DNA of 64,000 nucleotides from Bacillus oleivorans (GTDB lineage Bacteria; Bacillota; Bacilli; Bacillales; JC228), in the NCBI RefSeq assembly GCF_900207585.1, contig NZ_OAOP01000001.1, positions 682,001 through 746,000 of the forward strand. Reading direction: 5' to 3'. A program made the position numbers and the translations under genes. Positions 7,408 through 16,638 of the stretch are shown here, piece after piece (positions within the stretch are counted from its first letter, which is position 1; each line of letters starts with the position of its first letter). The notes under the pieces were generated by a model. That model was not told the origin of the DNA. It saw nothing but the letters and a program-made list of their open reading frames with translations, and made no database searches.

Positions 7408-8974
7408 TTATGAGCTTCCCCCTTTTACATTCTTCATGGAAGGCCCGAAGACGAGCGGTCTCCTCAAATAAACCTTCGATATATAAATTCCACGTATTAT
7501 ATTCGTTCATTTTTTCATAGAGCTTTTTTAATTTTTTTAAATAAAATACTGCATCTTTATAAGATGTACGCTTCTTTTCCTGAATTAAACTCGCTATTGT
7601 ACGATGATATAAAGGAAGCAGGGCCCTCGGATCAGACGACTCGACCGTTGCAAGCAAGTCTACAGGGATATCTTGAATAGGGTAAGAGATTGAGTTCAAA
7701 ATCTCCATCCATTTTCGGTACTTCTTCGTATGGGCCAGATAAGAGGCATACTCTTGAAAACTATAAGGAAGCAGTGCTTCTAATAGTTTTTCCTGAATCG
7801 AAAGTTTACGGTCCAGTCCATAAAGTTTAGCTAGGCGAATTGCAAATTCTGCTGTAGTTCGTGCTTGCTGAGGATCCGCCTCTTTTACATACAAAGGCCA
7901 TCCCTTTAAAAATTTATCGAAAAACGTATTGGCTCTCGACCATTGTTTTTCAGAAATAAAATAATGAAGCCAATGCAATAAAATAAATACATGGCTTGGT
8001 TCCATTTGTTCATCGAGTGAGGACAGAACCTGTTCCTCTTGTCCAGTCAGGATTTGAATATGCCAGAAGGCAATATAAACCCCGGGCTGGTTTGCAAAAC
8101 TAGGATGTTCCTCATCAATGAAAGCTTCCCACCATTTACGTTCCTCTTGACGAAGAGAGGGGGACTTACACAAATAGGTCCAGAACTCCGTATAAAGCGT
8201 GAACTTTTCAAGTAAAAGCCCATGCCCTTCCTTCATAATAGGGTGTAGCTGAGCCCCGAGTTGCGGGAAGTAAACTCCCGTATCAAAAGACAGGGTTTGC
8301 GTATGAAAAGCACGGATCGTCTCTTGCGCCTGATCTAAAAAATACTCAATATGCATCCGTACACCTTGGAGTTCCCTTGGTGAAAGAGCAAACAGCTTTT
8401 GTAAAAAGAAAAATTGGAGGGCTAACCGATAGATTAGCTTTAACTGGCGATTCTCAGGCTCTTGCCAGCGGAACTTATGATAGATTTGATTAATGGCAGC
8501 AGCCGTATATCCGCCAAGCTGACTCCATTCTTCTTCAAACCGCTCCAGCCAGCTCGGGATTTTGTCTTCAATTCCTGCAGAGGTCGCTCCGATTGGCTTG
8601 ATGCCCTTTTGAATAGGAAGCCTTGCAAGCAAATCACTTCTCTTCCAATCATCAACCCACTTCGTAACTGACTGATATTTAGAAAGCATGGCAAAAAACA
8701 CCGCAAGCTTATGACGGCACACACCCTGCTGCGGACATTCACACGTACTGTCTTCGAGTTTATCTGCCTGAAGCTGTACTTTTACAGGGATTACATCCTG
8801 CACAGTTGCCGAAACCTGATTCGGCCCACTTTGCTTCACTTGAAAAACAAGGCCCTGGCGATATAATAAAAGACTGCGCTGAACAAGCTTCACATGTTCT
8901 TCATCATTAAAGTGAAGCCGTTCCTGAAATTTATTTGAAAGTGTTTCAACCATTTCCTTCATTGTGAATTCCAT
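7385..8974 (-). CDS. ywqB: SWIM zinc-finger protein (YwqB)
   Basis: A 529-aa protein with an N-terminal SWIM zinc finger of pattern C-x-C-x(n)-C-x-H at about residues 79-90 (STCECPQQGVCRHKLA). The rest is mostly alpha-helical and TPR-like, with no catalytic motif that I can name. SWIM proteins are commonly encoded next to SNF2 helicases and are thought to supply nucleic-acid or protein binding. Here the gene overlaps ywqA by 23 bp and the two must be one transcript. No signal peptide is present. A ribosome site (minus strand, near 8983-8990) of the AAGGGG type precedes the ATG. Confidence 0.88.
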   Translation of the reverse strand: MEFTMKEMVETLSNKFQERLHFNDEEHVKLVQRSLLLYRQGLVFQVKQSGPNQVSATVQDVIPVKVQLQADKLEDSTCECPQQGVCRHKLAVFFAMLSKYQSVTKWVDDWKRSDLLARLPIQKGIKPIGATSAGIEDKIPSWLERFEEEWSQLGGYTAAAINQIYHKFRWQEPENRQLKLIYRLALQFFFLQKLFALSPRELQGVRMHIEYFLDQAQETIRAFHTQTLSFDTGVYFPQLGAQLHPIMKEGHGLLLEKFTLYTEFWTYLCKSPSLRQEERKWWEAFIDEEHPSFANQPGVYIAFWHIQILTGQEEQVLSSLDEQMEPSHVFILLHWLHYFISEKQWSRANTFFDKFLKGWPLYVKEADPQQARTTAEFAIRLAKLYGLDRKLSIQEKLLEALLPYSFQEYASYLAHTKKYRKWMEILNSISYPIQDIPVDLLATVESSDPRALLPLYHRTIASLIQEKKRTSYKDAVFYLKKLKKLYEKMNEYNTWNLYIEGLFEETARLRAFHEECKRGKLINGPVEIR

Positions 8975-9175
8975 ATTGGTTAAACCCCTTTAATGGCAGC
9001 TAAGTTAGAGGACGGAACATCCGTTTCCCGCTAAAAACCATATTCTTTCATTATACCCTATTTAAGCTGGGAATTCGATTGGTTTGGTGGAATTGTGGGG
9101 GGAGGGGAAAAAGTGATGGCAAGTACACATGAATGTTGGTGGAAGTTAGCGACTAATGATTGGGAATCCTGCTGG

Positions 9176-9332
9176 AATGCACGAAACCGGTTGAGAAATG
9201 CACGAAACCCCGGACGGAATGCACGAAACCGGGAGAGGAATGCACGAAACCCCGGACGGAATGCACGAAACCGGGTGAGAAATGCACGAACCCGAACGGA
9301 ATGCACGAAACCGGGAGAGGAATGCACGAAAC
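9176..9332. repeat. eight-copy 20-21-bp tandem repeat
   Basis: AATGCACGAAACC recurs at about 9176, 9197, 9217, 9238, 9259, 9280, 9299 and 9320 (19-21-bp steps), with alternating GGGAGA/CCCGGAC linkers. It lies between alkaline phosphatase and ywqB. Because the period is close to 21 bp, several frames stay open across it and give low-complexity pseudo-proteins on both strands; none has a convincing ribosome site. It is GC-richer than its flanks. Confidence 0.85.
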
Positions 9333-9352
9333 CGGGCTAGACATGAACATAG

Positions 9353-9380
9353 CAAAAAAATAGAGGACCTGAGCCCTCCA
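9353..9380 (-). terminator. terminator of the alkaline phosphatase gene
   Basis: On the minus strand GAGG and CCTC flank an eight-base loop, followed by TATTTTTTT, just downstream of the phosphatase stop codon. Confidence 0.65.
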
Positions 9381-9390
9381 TAAAAGTATT

Positions 9391-10989
9391 TCAATCTTTC
9401 CCAGGCCTAGCCACAAAAAACCTCTTTCCATTAAACACATTCACCCCAGGCAAGGCCTCAACCTTCCCATTAACTACGCGAAAATTTTTATTTTTTGGAT
9501 AGCGAATTTCCTTGTTGTCCTTTCTTGCTACAAAGACTTCATTATTTTTACTCTCTGGTTCAATCCTCGTTTTATATCCTTTTCCTTTAAACCATTGTTC
9601 TGCATCGACAAAGAGAGCGTCAGTGGTTTCATCGAGATTTACTTCCAAATAATCTGCCATTACCTTAGCCAAGTCGATATTGTCCAAAAGCCCAGCCGGT
9701 TTACCAGGGCCGAAAGAATAAAGTAAAACATCCTCACCTGTATGACCATGGGTGGTAAAGCCAATATGGGCTCGTTTGGCTAAAAATTGCGCAAGAAGAC
9801 CTTTCACATCATCCTTGTGTTTAGCTGCTTGCAGGAGATCGAGTTCTTCCCTTTGCAAATCTTTGAGTCCGTAATAGGATGCAACCTCTACTAAATTAGA
9901 GTGATCCTTTTTTAACAAAGAAACAGCACCCTCAACTGAGAGTTTTGCTTGTTTGATCGGTCTGATAAATTTGGCCGGCGGTGAGATCGCGTAATCGGTA
10001 TCCGTTCCCCAGTCCCCAATGGACAAGCCGCTATTCCCGTGATCCGCCACAGCAATAACAAGCGTTTTTCCATCAGCATTTGCAAAATCCAATGCCTTTT
10101 TGACAGCCTCATCAAACGCGAGCACCTCAGTAATGATCCCAACCGGGTCATTTAAATGAGCCGCCCAATCAACTTTACTGCCTTCGACCATGAGGAAAAA
10201 TCCCTTTTTCTGCTGAGATAGAGTGTGAATGGCTTTTTCCGTCATTTCTGCTAGTGAAGGCTGTTTCAATCCGAAAGCTTTTCGATCAATATCATAAGCC
10301 ATTGCACCTTCTGCAAAGGAACCCCAGATTTTCCGGCCAGAGGCAGAGGCTAACTGATGCTTTGAATTTACTAAAGTATAGTCTTTCTCCTTTAACACCT
10401 GAAGCAAATTTTCTCCGTCATTTCGGCTTTCTTCTCTATCTCCCGGTAAAAGAGAGGCTTTCCCTCCGCCCAAAACCACATCAATCCCTTGGTACACCTG
10501 CTGCTCTGCAATATCAGAGAACATTTCGCGATCTAATACGTGTGCAGAGAATCCAGCCGGAGTTGCATGCTGAATTGGAGCCGTTGCTACAAGTCCTGTT
10601 GCATATCCGCTGCTTTTAGCTGCTTCTAATATAGAAGCTTTCGGAATGATATCCTTTGGTTTGTTTGCTTCATCTGACGGATAAAGCGGGGCCATCCCTA
10701 CTTTATCTACAATCGTTTTATGCCCTGTAGCCATGGCTGTTGCTGCAGAGGCGCTATCCGTGATCACAGAGCGAAGGGAATAGGTGCGAACACCGCCAAC
10801 AACCATCTCATCTAAAGCAAGACTGCTTCCTTTATACCAGCGCGAGAGAGTAACTGCACTAGAATTTGTCCCATCCATGATCATCATAATGACGTTTTTG
10901 CAGGGGGAGGGGGTGGTGTTAGCCAATACAGGCTGACTATATAAGAAAATAAGAATGATTGTCAAAAAAGCTAACTTGGTTCTTTTCAA
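9391..10989 (-). CDS. secreted alkaline phosphatase (PhoA family)
   Basis: A 532-aa exported phosphomonoesterase. The N-terminus is a signal peptide (MKRTKLAFLTIILIFLYSQPVLA, cleavage near residue 23). Family landmarks follow: metal Asp39 in MIMDGTN, the phosphorylated Ser in VITDSASAATA (about residue 79), TGHKT, MVEGSKVDWAAHLND with further metal ligands, AVADHGNSG, and a late His in FTTHGHTGEDV. It would release phosphate from organic phosphoesters at the cell surface. The start codon is TTG, chosen because GGGAGG lies eight bases before it. A PhoP box was looked for upstream and not seen clearly. The gene is monocistronic and divergent from the SLH-amidase gene. Confidence 0.93.
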   Translation of the reverse strand: MKRTKLAFLTIILIFLYSQPVLANTTPSPCKNVIMMIMDGTNSSAVTLSRWYKGSSLALDEMVVGGVRTYSLRSVITDSASAATAMATGHKTIVDKVGMAPLYPSDEANKPKDIIPKASILEAAKSSGYATGLVATAPIQHATPAGFSAHVLDREMFSDIAEQQVYQGIDVVLGGGKASLLPGDREESRNDGENLLQVLKEKDYTLVNSKHQLASASGRKIWGSFAEGAMAYDIDRKAFGLKQPSLAEMTEKAIHTLSQQKKGFFLMVEGSKVDWAAHLNDPVGIITEVLAFDEAVKKALDFANADGKTLVIAVADHGNSGLSIGDWGTDTDYAISPPAKFIRPIKQAKLSVEGAVSLLKKDHSNLVEVASYYGLKDLQREELDLLQAAKHKDDVKGLLAQFLAKRAHIGFTTHGHTGEDVLLYSFGPGKPAGLLDNIDLAKVMADYLEVNLDETTDALFVDAEQWFKGKGYKTRIEPESKNNEVFVARKDNKEIRYPKNKNFRVVNGKVEALPGVNVFNGKRFFVARPGKD

Positions 10990-11250
10990 AGAATCTTCCT
11001 CCCTTTTAGAAAAAGTTTCCTTTTTTAATGTGCGGAAGAAGACATCTTCTTATTCATTTAAAAAAGAGATCGGAAATTGTAAATTTTACTCGAAATTGGA
11101 ATCATTTTCCTATATACTGTAAAACATGGACATTACTAATCTTTTAAATACAATGACCAAAAAAGTAAAAAAATAGCTATATAGGATTATACAGTTAATG
11201 CTTCCAGTATGTTAGAATGTAGAAAAAAGTCGAAAGAAAGGAGATGTATT
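10990..11250. other. divergent intergenic region (phosphatase / SLH-amidase)
   Basis: An AT-rich stretch that must hold both promoters. I see the two ribosome sites (GGGAGG minus at about 10998-11003; AAAGGAG plus at 11237-11243) but no near-consensus -35/-10 pair that I would defend. Confidence 0.5.
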
Positions 11251-12852
11251 ATGCGCAGGGTACGGCAAAGTTTGACAGCAGGCCTCCTTTGTCTATTAAT
11301 GTCGGGATCTATAACACCAGGATTAGCCTATGGCATGGAGGGAGAAGATCCTGACGCTGCTTCTCAAGAAACTTCCGCACCAGTTGATCAAACGGAAGAA
11401 GCTGCCGGCACAGAAATTGAGGATAATTCAATTGAAAGCTATAACACTGCTTATCAAACTGAATTACCAAATGAAGCAATGCTTACATACATAGCTTCCG
11501 TCAATACCAATCAGTTTACTGATGTAGGAACAACTCACCGTGCTAAAGATGAAATCTATTATTTAGCCTCAGGGGGAATCATTTACGGGACTTCCGCTGA
11601 CAAATTCTCCCCAGCTCGAAACGTTACGCGTGGCGAAGCGGCGGCGATGGTAGGTCGTATGCTGTCTTTAGATGGGACAAAGAGAGCTACCGAGTTTACG
11701 GATGTAGGAGCGGGTAACTTTGCCTCGGGCTATATTCAGGCAGCTGCTGACAGAGGGATTATAAGCGGGTATAAAGATGGTTCTTTTAAACCTGATCAGC
11801 CCGTGACACGCGGGGAAATGGCGTTTTTAATTAATAAGGCGCTAAACTTTGGTGCAACCAGTATTTCTGGAGCAGCCTCACTGCTTATGAATAAAGGAAT
11901 TGCTCAAGGGCTTCCGGATGGCACTTTTGGCCAAAATTTACATATTATTCGAGCGGACTTTTCTGTGTTTTTAGCTCGCAGTATTTTAGCAGATTTACGA
12001 ATTGAACCAAATGAGTCTTTTGACCAAGTAGCATTTATTACCGCAACCGATTTAAACGTAAGAACCGGTCCAGGAACCAAATTCACAAGAGTTGCTCAAT
12101 TACAGCCTCGAGAAGTCAGAAGTGCCTATCAAATCGGGGAATGGTATTACATTACTTGGGCAGAAGGGAAAACAGGTTTTGTCCATGGAGATTATCTATC
12201 TAATCAGGCTATTGACGATATAACAAAGATTTTACAAGAGACTCATATTATTGTAGACCCAGGTCATGGTTACACTGACCCAGGGGCAACAGGCTTTGGG
12301 ACTCATGAAAAAGATGTAGTTCTTGATGTAGCAACCAGAGTAAAAGGATATATCCAACAAACTCCTTTACAAGTGTCGTTAACGAGAGAATCTGATCGTT
12401 TTCTTTCTTTAGCGGAACGAGTTACTTTTGCCAAAGAGCAGGGTGGAGATATATTTGTAAGTATTCATACGAATGCGTACAATGGTGAGGCTAACGGGAC
12501 AGAAACATATTACTATAAAGCTGCTGCAACCAATCCATACACCTCTCAAAGCAGAGCATTAGCCATCTATATTCAAAACCGGGTATTAGAGGCGTGGGGA
12601 CTATACGACCGAGGAGTAAAACCGGGTAACTTTCATGTACTGCGTGAAAATACAATGCCTGCTGTATTAGTGGAACTTGGATTTATTGACAACACAGGAG
12701 ATTATCAGAAGATCAGTTCACCAGAAGAAAGACAAAAAGCGGCAAAGGCTATCTTCTTCGGAATACTAGATTACTATTATCATTATGAAGGTTTGGATAT
12801 TCAATTTTTATATACCCAAATGAATGCTTCGCCATCGCCAAGACTTCATTAA
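11251..12852 (+). CDS. SLH-domain N-acetylmuramoyl-L-alanine amidase
   Basis: A 533-aa cell-wall hydrolase that cleaves the MurNAc-L-Ala bond. Order: signal peptide (to about residue 30), acidic Thr/Ser/Glu linker, three SLH motifs (about 75-250, with NVTRGEAAAMVGRML and PVTRGEMAFLINKAL), a bacterial SH3 domain (about 258-320, LNVRTGPGTKFTRVAQL) and an Amidase_3 domain (about 330-515). Zinc ligands are visible: His in VDPGHG, Glu in THEKDVV, His in VSIHTN, and catalytic Glu in VELGFIDN. The SLH triplet would tether it to pyruvylated wall polysaccharide. The start at 11251 is preferred over an in-frame ATG at 11209 because AAAGGAG lies seven bases before it and the signal peptide then begins MRRVRQS. 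A terminator follows. Confidence 0.92.
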   Translation: MRRVRQSLTAGLLCLLMSGSITPGLAYGMEGEDPDAASQETSAPVDQTEEAAGTEIEDNSIESYNTAYQTELPNEAMLTYIASVNTNQFTDVGTTHRAKDEIYYLASGGIIYGTSADKFSPARNVTRGEAAAMVGRMLSLDGTKRATEFTDVGAGNFASGYIQAAADRGIISGYKDGSFKPDQPVTRGEMAFLINKALNFGATSISGAASLLMNKGIAQGLPDGTFGQNLHIIRADFSVFLARSILADLRIEPNESFDQVAFITATDLNVRTGPGTKFTRVAQLQPREVRSAYQIGEWYYITWAEGKTGFVHGDYLSNQAIDDITKILQETHIIVDPGHGYTDPGATGFGTHEKDVVLDVATRVKGYIQQTPLQVSLTRESDRFLSLAERVTFAKEQGGDIFVSIHTNAYNGEANGTETYYYKAAATNPYTSQSRALAIYIQNRVLEAWGLYDRGVKPGNFHVLRENTMPAVLVELGFIDNTGDYQKISSPEERQKAAKAIFFGILDYYYHYEGLDIQFLYTQMNASPSPRLH

Positions 12853-12859
12853 TGAACGA

Positions 12860-12897
12860 CAAAAAAAGGAACTGGTTTAAAGCTGGTTCCTTTTTTA
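12860..12897 (+). terminator. terminator after the SLH-amidase
   Basis: AAAAAAGGAAC / GTTCCTTTTTT hairpin with a 12-base loop and T-tract; nearly symmetric. Confidence 0.85.
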
Positions 12898-12967
12898 AAT
12901 CATTTATCCGTATGGAATAAAGAATATCGTTTCATGTTACAGATTTTAAAACAGTGAGGGGAAAATT

Positions 12968-14896
12968 ATGATAAAAAAAGGCTCAATCTGTTTTATGTTA
13001 TTCTTGCTGATCTTCGCATCCGTTACTGGGGCTGGAATGGCAGCAAGTGAAGATACACAGGAATATATTATTCAATTTCAAGATGAGATTCCTGCCGAAA
13101 TTCTTAGTGCCTTAGGCTTTGAAACCATGTATACATATCCTTCGATTGACTCAGCAGCAGTTAAGGGGAATTCAGCTCAATTAGCGCTATTAAGCAATCA
13201 AACTAAACTTTTAACTGTAACTGAAAATAAACCTGTCAATACTTCGTTGACACCTCAAACTGTTTCTTGGGGATATGAGCCGGTTGAAGCCCCGCAAATG
13301 GCAGAAGCGGGTTTGACCGGAGATGGAGTAAAGGTGGCCATTTTAGATACAGGTATTGATACGGAACATCCAGATTTAAAAGTGGCCGGCGGTGTCTGTG
13401 TTGCCGAAAGCTGTCCGTCTGGTTTTGACGATAATAATGGTCATGGAACTCATATTGCGGGGATCATTGCTGCACAGGATAATGAGATCGGTGTATTAGG
13501 GATTGCCCCTGATGTTGAGCTTTATGCCATTAAGTCTTTAGATCAAAACGGTGATGGAACTACAGCCACCATTATTGCCGGAATCGAATGGGCGATTCAA
13601 AATCAAATGGATATTATTAACCTAAGTGTGACAACGACTGCGAATGATTCAGCCTTGCAGCGAATTCTTGATCAAGCTTATCAACAAGGAATTCTATTAG
13701 TTGGTTCAGGCGGAAACAATGGGACAGCTGCCGGAACAGAGAATAATGTTATGTACCCGGCTAAATATCCTACTGTTATCGCCGTTAGCAGTGTCGACTC
13801 ACAATTAAAGAGAAGTTCCACCTCTGCTACCGGGTATGAAATTGAAATTGCTGCTCCTGGGGACCAAATATTAAGTACATTTCCAAGTGATGTTTTAATC
13901 AATGGAAGTCAGAGTAATGGGTATGCCGTGATGAGCGGAACGTCTATGGCCGCACCTTTTGTTGCCGCCATGCTTGCTCTTTATAAAGAAAAAGAACCTG
14001 CTAAAACGAGTGCAGAGCTTCGCACTCTTCTCCAACAAAATGCTTTGGATTTAGGTGTTGCCGGAAAAGACAATTTATATGGATATGGGTTAGTGCAGGG
14101 AATCAGTGAAGTCACTGAAGCGGATGGAAACCAAGTGGCGGTTACATCAGTAGTAAATGGTAAAGTTCAGATGGAGATTACAGCAAATGAACTTGTACAA
14201 ACCGTTACGGTTACAAGAAATGCACAACCAGTGAAAAGCTTAGCTGAAGGTACCTTTACGGATTATGTACTAGCTGGTCAATATCAATATGCATTTGATT
14301 TTCAATATGCAGATGGAAAAAAGGTTACAATTCCAGTCAAAGTAGATGTGCCAGCGCCGAAATTTAGTGATCTTTCTATGAAGCAATGGTTTGCTCCGCA
14401 TATGGTTTATCTGTATGAGAATAGTATTTTAGCAGGAACTACTTCTACCACTATGAAGCCGGATTCTAATATTACAAGAGCGATGGCGGTTGCGATTATC
14501 GGACGTGCAGTGGGACTTAATGGGGAAAAAAGATCTACTCACTTTTCTGATGTAGGATCAAACAATTTTGCCTCTGGATATATTCAATCAGCCTATGAAA
14601 ATGGGATTCTGCTTGGATTTCCCGATGGAACCTTTAGGCCGGACCAAGAAGTGACACGGGCGGAAATGGCGATGCTAGTCGCAAAGGCTTACCGGCTAGA
14701 TGATGCTACACCGGTTGCGTTTCCTGATGTAAATGAAAAGGTTTCAGGTTACGAAGCCATTTATAAAATTGCCAATGCCAATATCACTTCAGGGTATTTA
14801 GACGGGGAATTTAAACCGTATGAACCAATGAAACGATCCACTTTTGCTGTCTTTATTGCAAGGGCGGAGAATCCGCTATTTTTAGATGTCGAATAG
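12968..14896 (+). CDS. subtilisin-like serine protease with C-terminal SLH triplet
   Basis: A 642-aa exported S8 protease. A signal peptide (to about residue 26) is followed by a short inhibitor-like prosegment (EYIIQFQDEIP...) and the catalytic domain (about 105-375). The triad is Asp in AILDTGIDTEHPDL (about 127), His in NNGHGTHIAGIIAA (about 159) and Ser in SGTSMAAPFVA (about 325). A beta-rich linker follows, and three SLH motifs close the protein (about 465-640: NITRAMAVAIIGRA, EVTRAEMAMLVAKA, PMKRSTFAVFIARA). It is thus a wall-anchored protease, perhaps processing surface proteins. It stands alone between two terminators, 115 bp after the amidase, and a GAGGGG site precedes the ATG. Confidence 0.93.
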   Translation: MIKKGSICFMLFLLIFASVTGAGMAASEDTQEYIIQFQDEIPAEILSALGFETMYTYPSIDSAAVKGNSAQLALLSNQTKLLTVTENKPVNTSLTPQTVSWGYEPVEAPQMAEAGLTGDGVKVAILDTGIDTEHPDLKVAGGVCVAESCPSGFDDNNGHGTHIAGIIAAQDNEIGVLGIAPDVELYAIKSLDQNGDGTTATIIAGIEWAIQNQMDIINLSVTTTANDSALQRILDQAYQQGILLVGSGGNNGTAAGTENNVMYPAKYPTVIAVSSVDSQLKRSSTSATGYEIEIAAPGDQILSTFPSDVLINGSQSNGYAVMSGTSMAAPFVAAMLALYKEKEPAKTSAELRTLLQQNALDLGVAGKDNLYGYGLVQGISEVTEADGNQVAVTSVVNGKVQMEITANELVQTVTVTRNAQPVKSLAEGTFTDYVLAGQYQYAFDFQYADGKKVTIPVKVDVPAPKFSDLSMKQWFAPHMVYLYENSILAGTTSTTMKPDSNITRAMAVAIIGRAVGLNGEKRSTHFSDVGSNNFASGYIQSAYENGILLGFPDGTFRPDQEVTRAEMAMLVAKAYRLDDATPVAFPDVNEKVSGYEAIYKIANANITSGYLDGEFKPYEPMKRSTFAVFIARAENPLFLDVE

Positions 14897-14902
14897 TAGA
14901 GT

Positions 14903-14941
14903 AAGAGAGTTGCCTTTGGATGGGGGCAGTTCTCTTTTTTT
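14903..14941 (+). terminator. terminator after subtilase-SLH
   Basis: AGAGAGTTGCC pairs with GGGCAGTTCTCT (one G-U/mismatch), followed by TTTTTT. Confidence 0.75.
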
Positions 14942-14960
14942 ATGTAGAGGTACGCCTTTT

Positions 14961-15140
14961 ACGGACACTGGTTCCGTTATTTTTGAAAAAAGGGCTAATT
15001 TCTAAAATTATCGGACACTGATTCCGCTATTCGAACAAATTAAAGCTATTTTTCCTTGTTTTTAGCAAAATAACGGAATGTATGTCCGATCGTGTCGTAA
15101 AAATAGTTGTTTTTATGGAAATAGCGGAACCAATGTCCGC
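14961..15140. repeat. CGGA-N7-TCCG dyad array, copy A
   Basis: Four ~20-bp motifs at 14961, 15011, 15070 and 15120. The first two read GGACACTGNTTCCGNTAT and the last two are the reverse complement type (ATARCGGAA..ATGTCCG). Spacing is 50, 59, 50 bp. Each motif is itself a CGGA-N7-TCCG dyad, and the whole is a long imperfect inverted repeat. No gene is present in 14942-15347. Confidence 0.85.
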
Positions 15141-15347
15141 TTAGATGAGGCATAATAAGTTTTACATCTGAAACCAAAAAGCACCGGGGAGTTTTCGCAA
15201 GTTTTTTCTTATTACATTATTTTTAAACTCTAGTAACGTATTTGTAATAGAATCGTAACGAAAATTGTCGAAAAAATTTGGTAAACTTGGAATATCATAT
15301 TAGATCGAAAATCGAAATAAATTGTCAATTATTAGCGAGGTGCCAAC

Positions 15348-16337
15348 ATGGTTCGACGAAAGTACATACTAACGATTCTTACTCTAGCAATAATAATGTT
15401 ACTCGGAATGAATGCCCAAGCTTCGAGCGGTGCTACGAATGAGCAGGTTGTCGAAAAGGCGAAGGAGTTTGTCGGTGTTCCTTATAGATTTGGCGGTAAC
15501 ACACCAAGCGGATTTGATTGTTCCGGATTTATAGTTTATGTTTTCGACCAGTTTGGCATCGAACTTCCTAGAACATCAGCGGGGCAATTTGAATATGGCA
15601 CTTCCGTTGAGAAAAGTGATTTACAGCCAGGCGACCTTGTATTCTTTAAAAATACATATAAAGCGGGAATTTCCCATGCCGGAATTTATGTAGGCAACAA
15701 TAAATTTATTAGTGCAACATCTTCAAGCGGAGTTCAAATCGTTTCACTTAGCAATACATACTGGGGACCTCGCTATGCAGGTGCAAAGAGACTTTCAAGT
15801 GTTACATATGCCGGATTTACAGATTTAGCAGCTGATCATGATGCGTACACAGCAATCATGACTCTTTATAAAGACAACATTATTAGCGGATTCAGCAATA
15901 ATGAGTTTAAACCAGAAGATCCTGTAACGCGCGGACAGGCCGCTGCCATATTAAATAGAGTTCTTGGTCTTAAAGCGACTAACTTAAATTCTTTTAAAGA
16001 TGTAAATGCGAATACTAATTTTGCAAAAGACATTGCCGCGATTAAATCAACAGGTATTATCAGCGGATTCCCAGATGGTACTTTTAGACCGAATGAAAAC
16101 CTGACTAGAGCACAAATGGCTGTCATCATTGATCGTGCATTCGAAATTGAATCTAACAAAGTTTCGAAAGCAAGTATTTCTTTTAATGACGTCGGTGCTA
16201 ACTATTGGGCCTATAACTCCATTATTAAACTATCAAGTATTGATAAAACATCCCTTTTCACCGGCTCTAAATTCAGAGCAAACGACAAAGCTACAAGAGC
16301 CGATTTTTCAGCAGCGATTTATAGTGTTAAATATTAA
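15348..16337 (+). CDS. NlpC/P60 endopeptidase with SLH triplet
   Basis: A 329-aa secreted cell-wall endopeptidase. A signal peptide (to about residue 26) is followed by an NlpC/P60 domain (about 30-145) with catalytic Cys in FDCSGFIVYVFDQFG (about 57), His in ISHAGIYVGN (about 110) and the usual LQPGDLVFF strand. Three SLH motifs (about 148-329; PVTRGQAAAILNRV, NLTRAQMAVIIDRA, KATRADFSAAIY) occupy the C-terminus. It would cleave stem peptides (D,L-type bond) while bound to wall polysaccharide. The GCGAGG site and ATG are well spaced. A Spo0A-like TGTCGAA lies at 15266-15272, but a single copy is weak evidence. It ends at a palindromic GGGACGG element acting as terminator. Confidence 0.93.
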   Translation: MVRRKYILTILTLAIIMLLGMNAQASSGATNEQVVEKAKEFVGVPYRFGGNTPSGFDCSGFIVYVFDQFGIELPRTSAGQFEYGTSVEKSDLQPGDLVFFKNTYKAGISHAGIYVGNNKFISATSSSGVQIVSLSNTYWGPRYAGAKRLSSVTYAGFTDLAADHDAYTAIMTLYKDNIISGFSNNEFKPEDPVTRGQAAAILNRVLGLKATNLNSFKDVNANTNFAKDIAAIKSTGIISGFPDGTFRPNENLTRAQMAVIIDRAFEIESNKVSKASISFNDVGANYWAYNSIIKLSSIDKTSLFTGSKFRANDKATRADFSAAIYSVKY

Positions 16338-16342
16338 TGTAA

Positions 16343-16392
16343 CAAAGGGACGGTTCTTCTGTTTCAAAGAAACAGAAGAACCGTCCTTTTTT
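16343..16392 (+). repeat. GGGACGGTTCTTC palindrome, copy 1 (also terminator)
   Basis: Left arm 16346-16364 and right arm 16368-16385 are complementary, separated by AAA and followed by TTTTTTATT, so the element can terminate the NlpC/P60-SLH transcript. It is the same sequence family as at 20173, 23975 and 45539. Confidence 0.9.
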
Positions 16393-16638
16393 ATTTGATA
16401 TTGGACTATTTATAGACACATCGACTCTATCTCCCCTCATCTTCAATCCTTCCATAGTTTCCGATAATCTGAATGTCCTATTATTTCAATTACTGTTTCG
16501 TTTTGTGTCGTTTATAGGAGTATAAATCTGAATTCGGAGGAAACCTGCAGCGAAAAAAAGAAACTTTATTTTAACAGAAAGGAGAGGAGGGACGAATTCT
16601 TCGGAAACTTAAAAAGTATGTAAAGGAGATGTGATATT

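Noticed and set aside
9058-9440. Overlapping frames of 60-95 codons on both strands with repeated short peptides
   Set aside because: They are products of the 21-bp tandem repeat, open in several frames at once, without good ribosome sites.
14961-15140. Possible CRISPR array in the CGGA-N7-TCCG arrays
   Set aside because: Motif orientation switches within each array, copy number is four or five, and no cas genes are present.
15266-15272. Single TGTCGAA (Spo0A box) before the NlpC/P60-SLH gene, and another at 24119-24125
   Set aside because: A seven-base match once per gene is expected by chance in 64 kb; only the spaced pair at 39863-39880 was retained.
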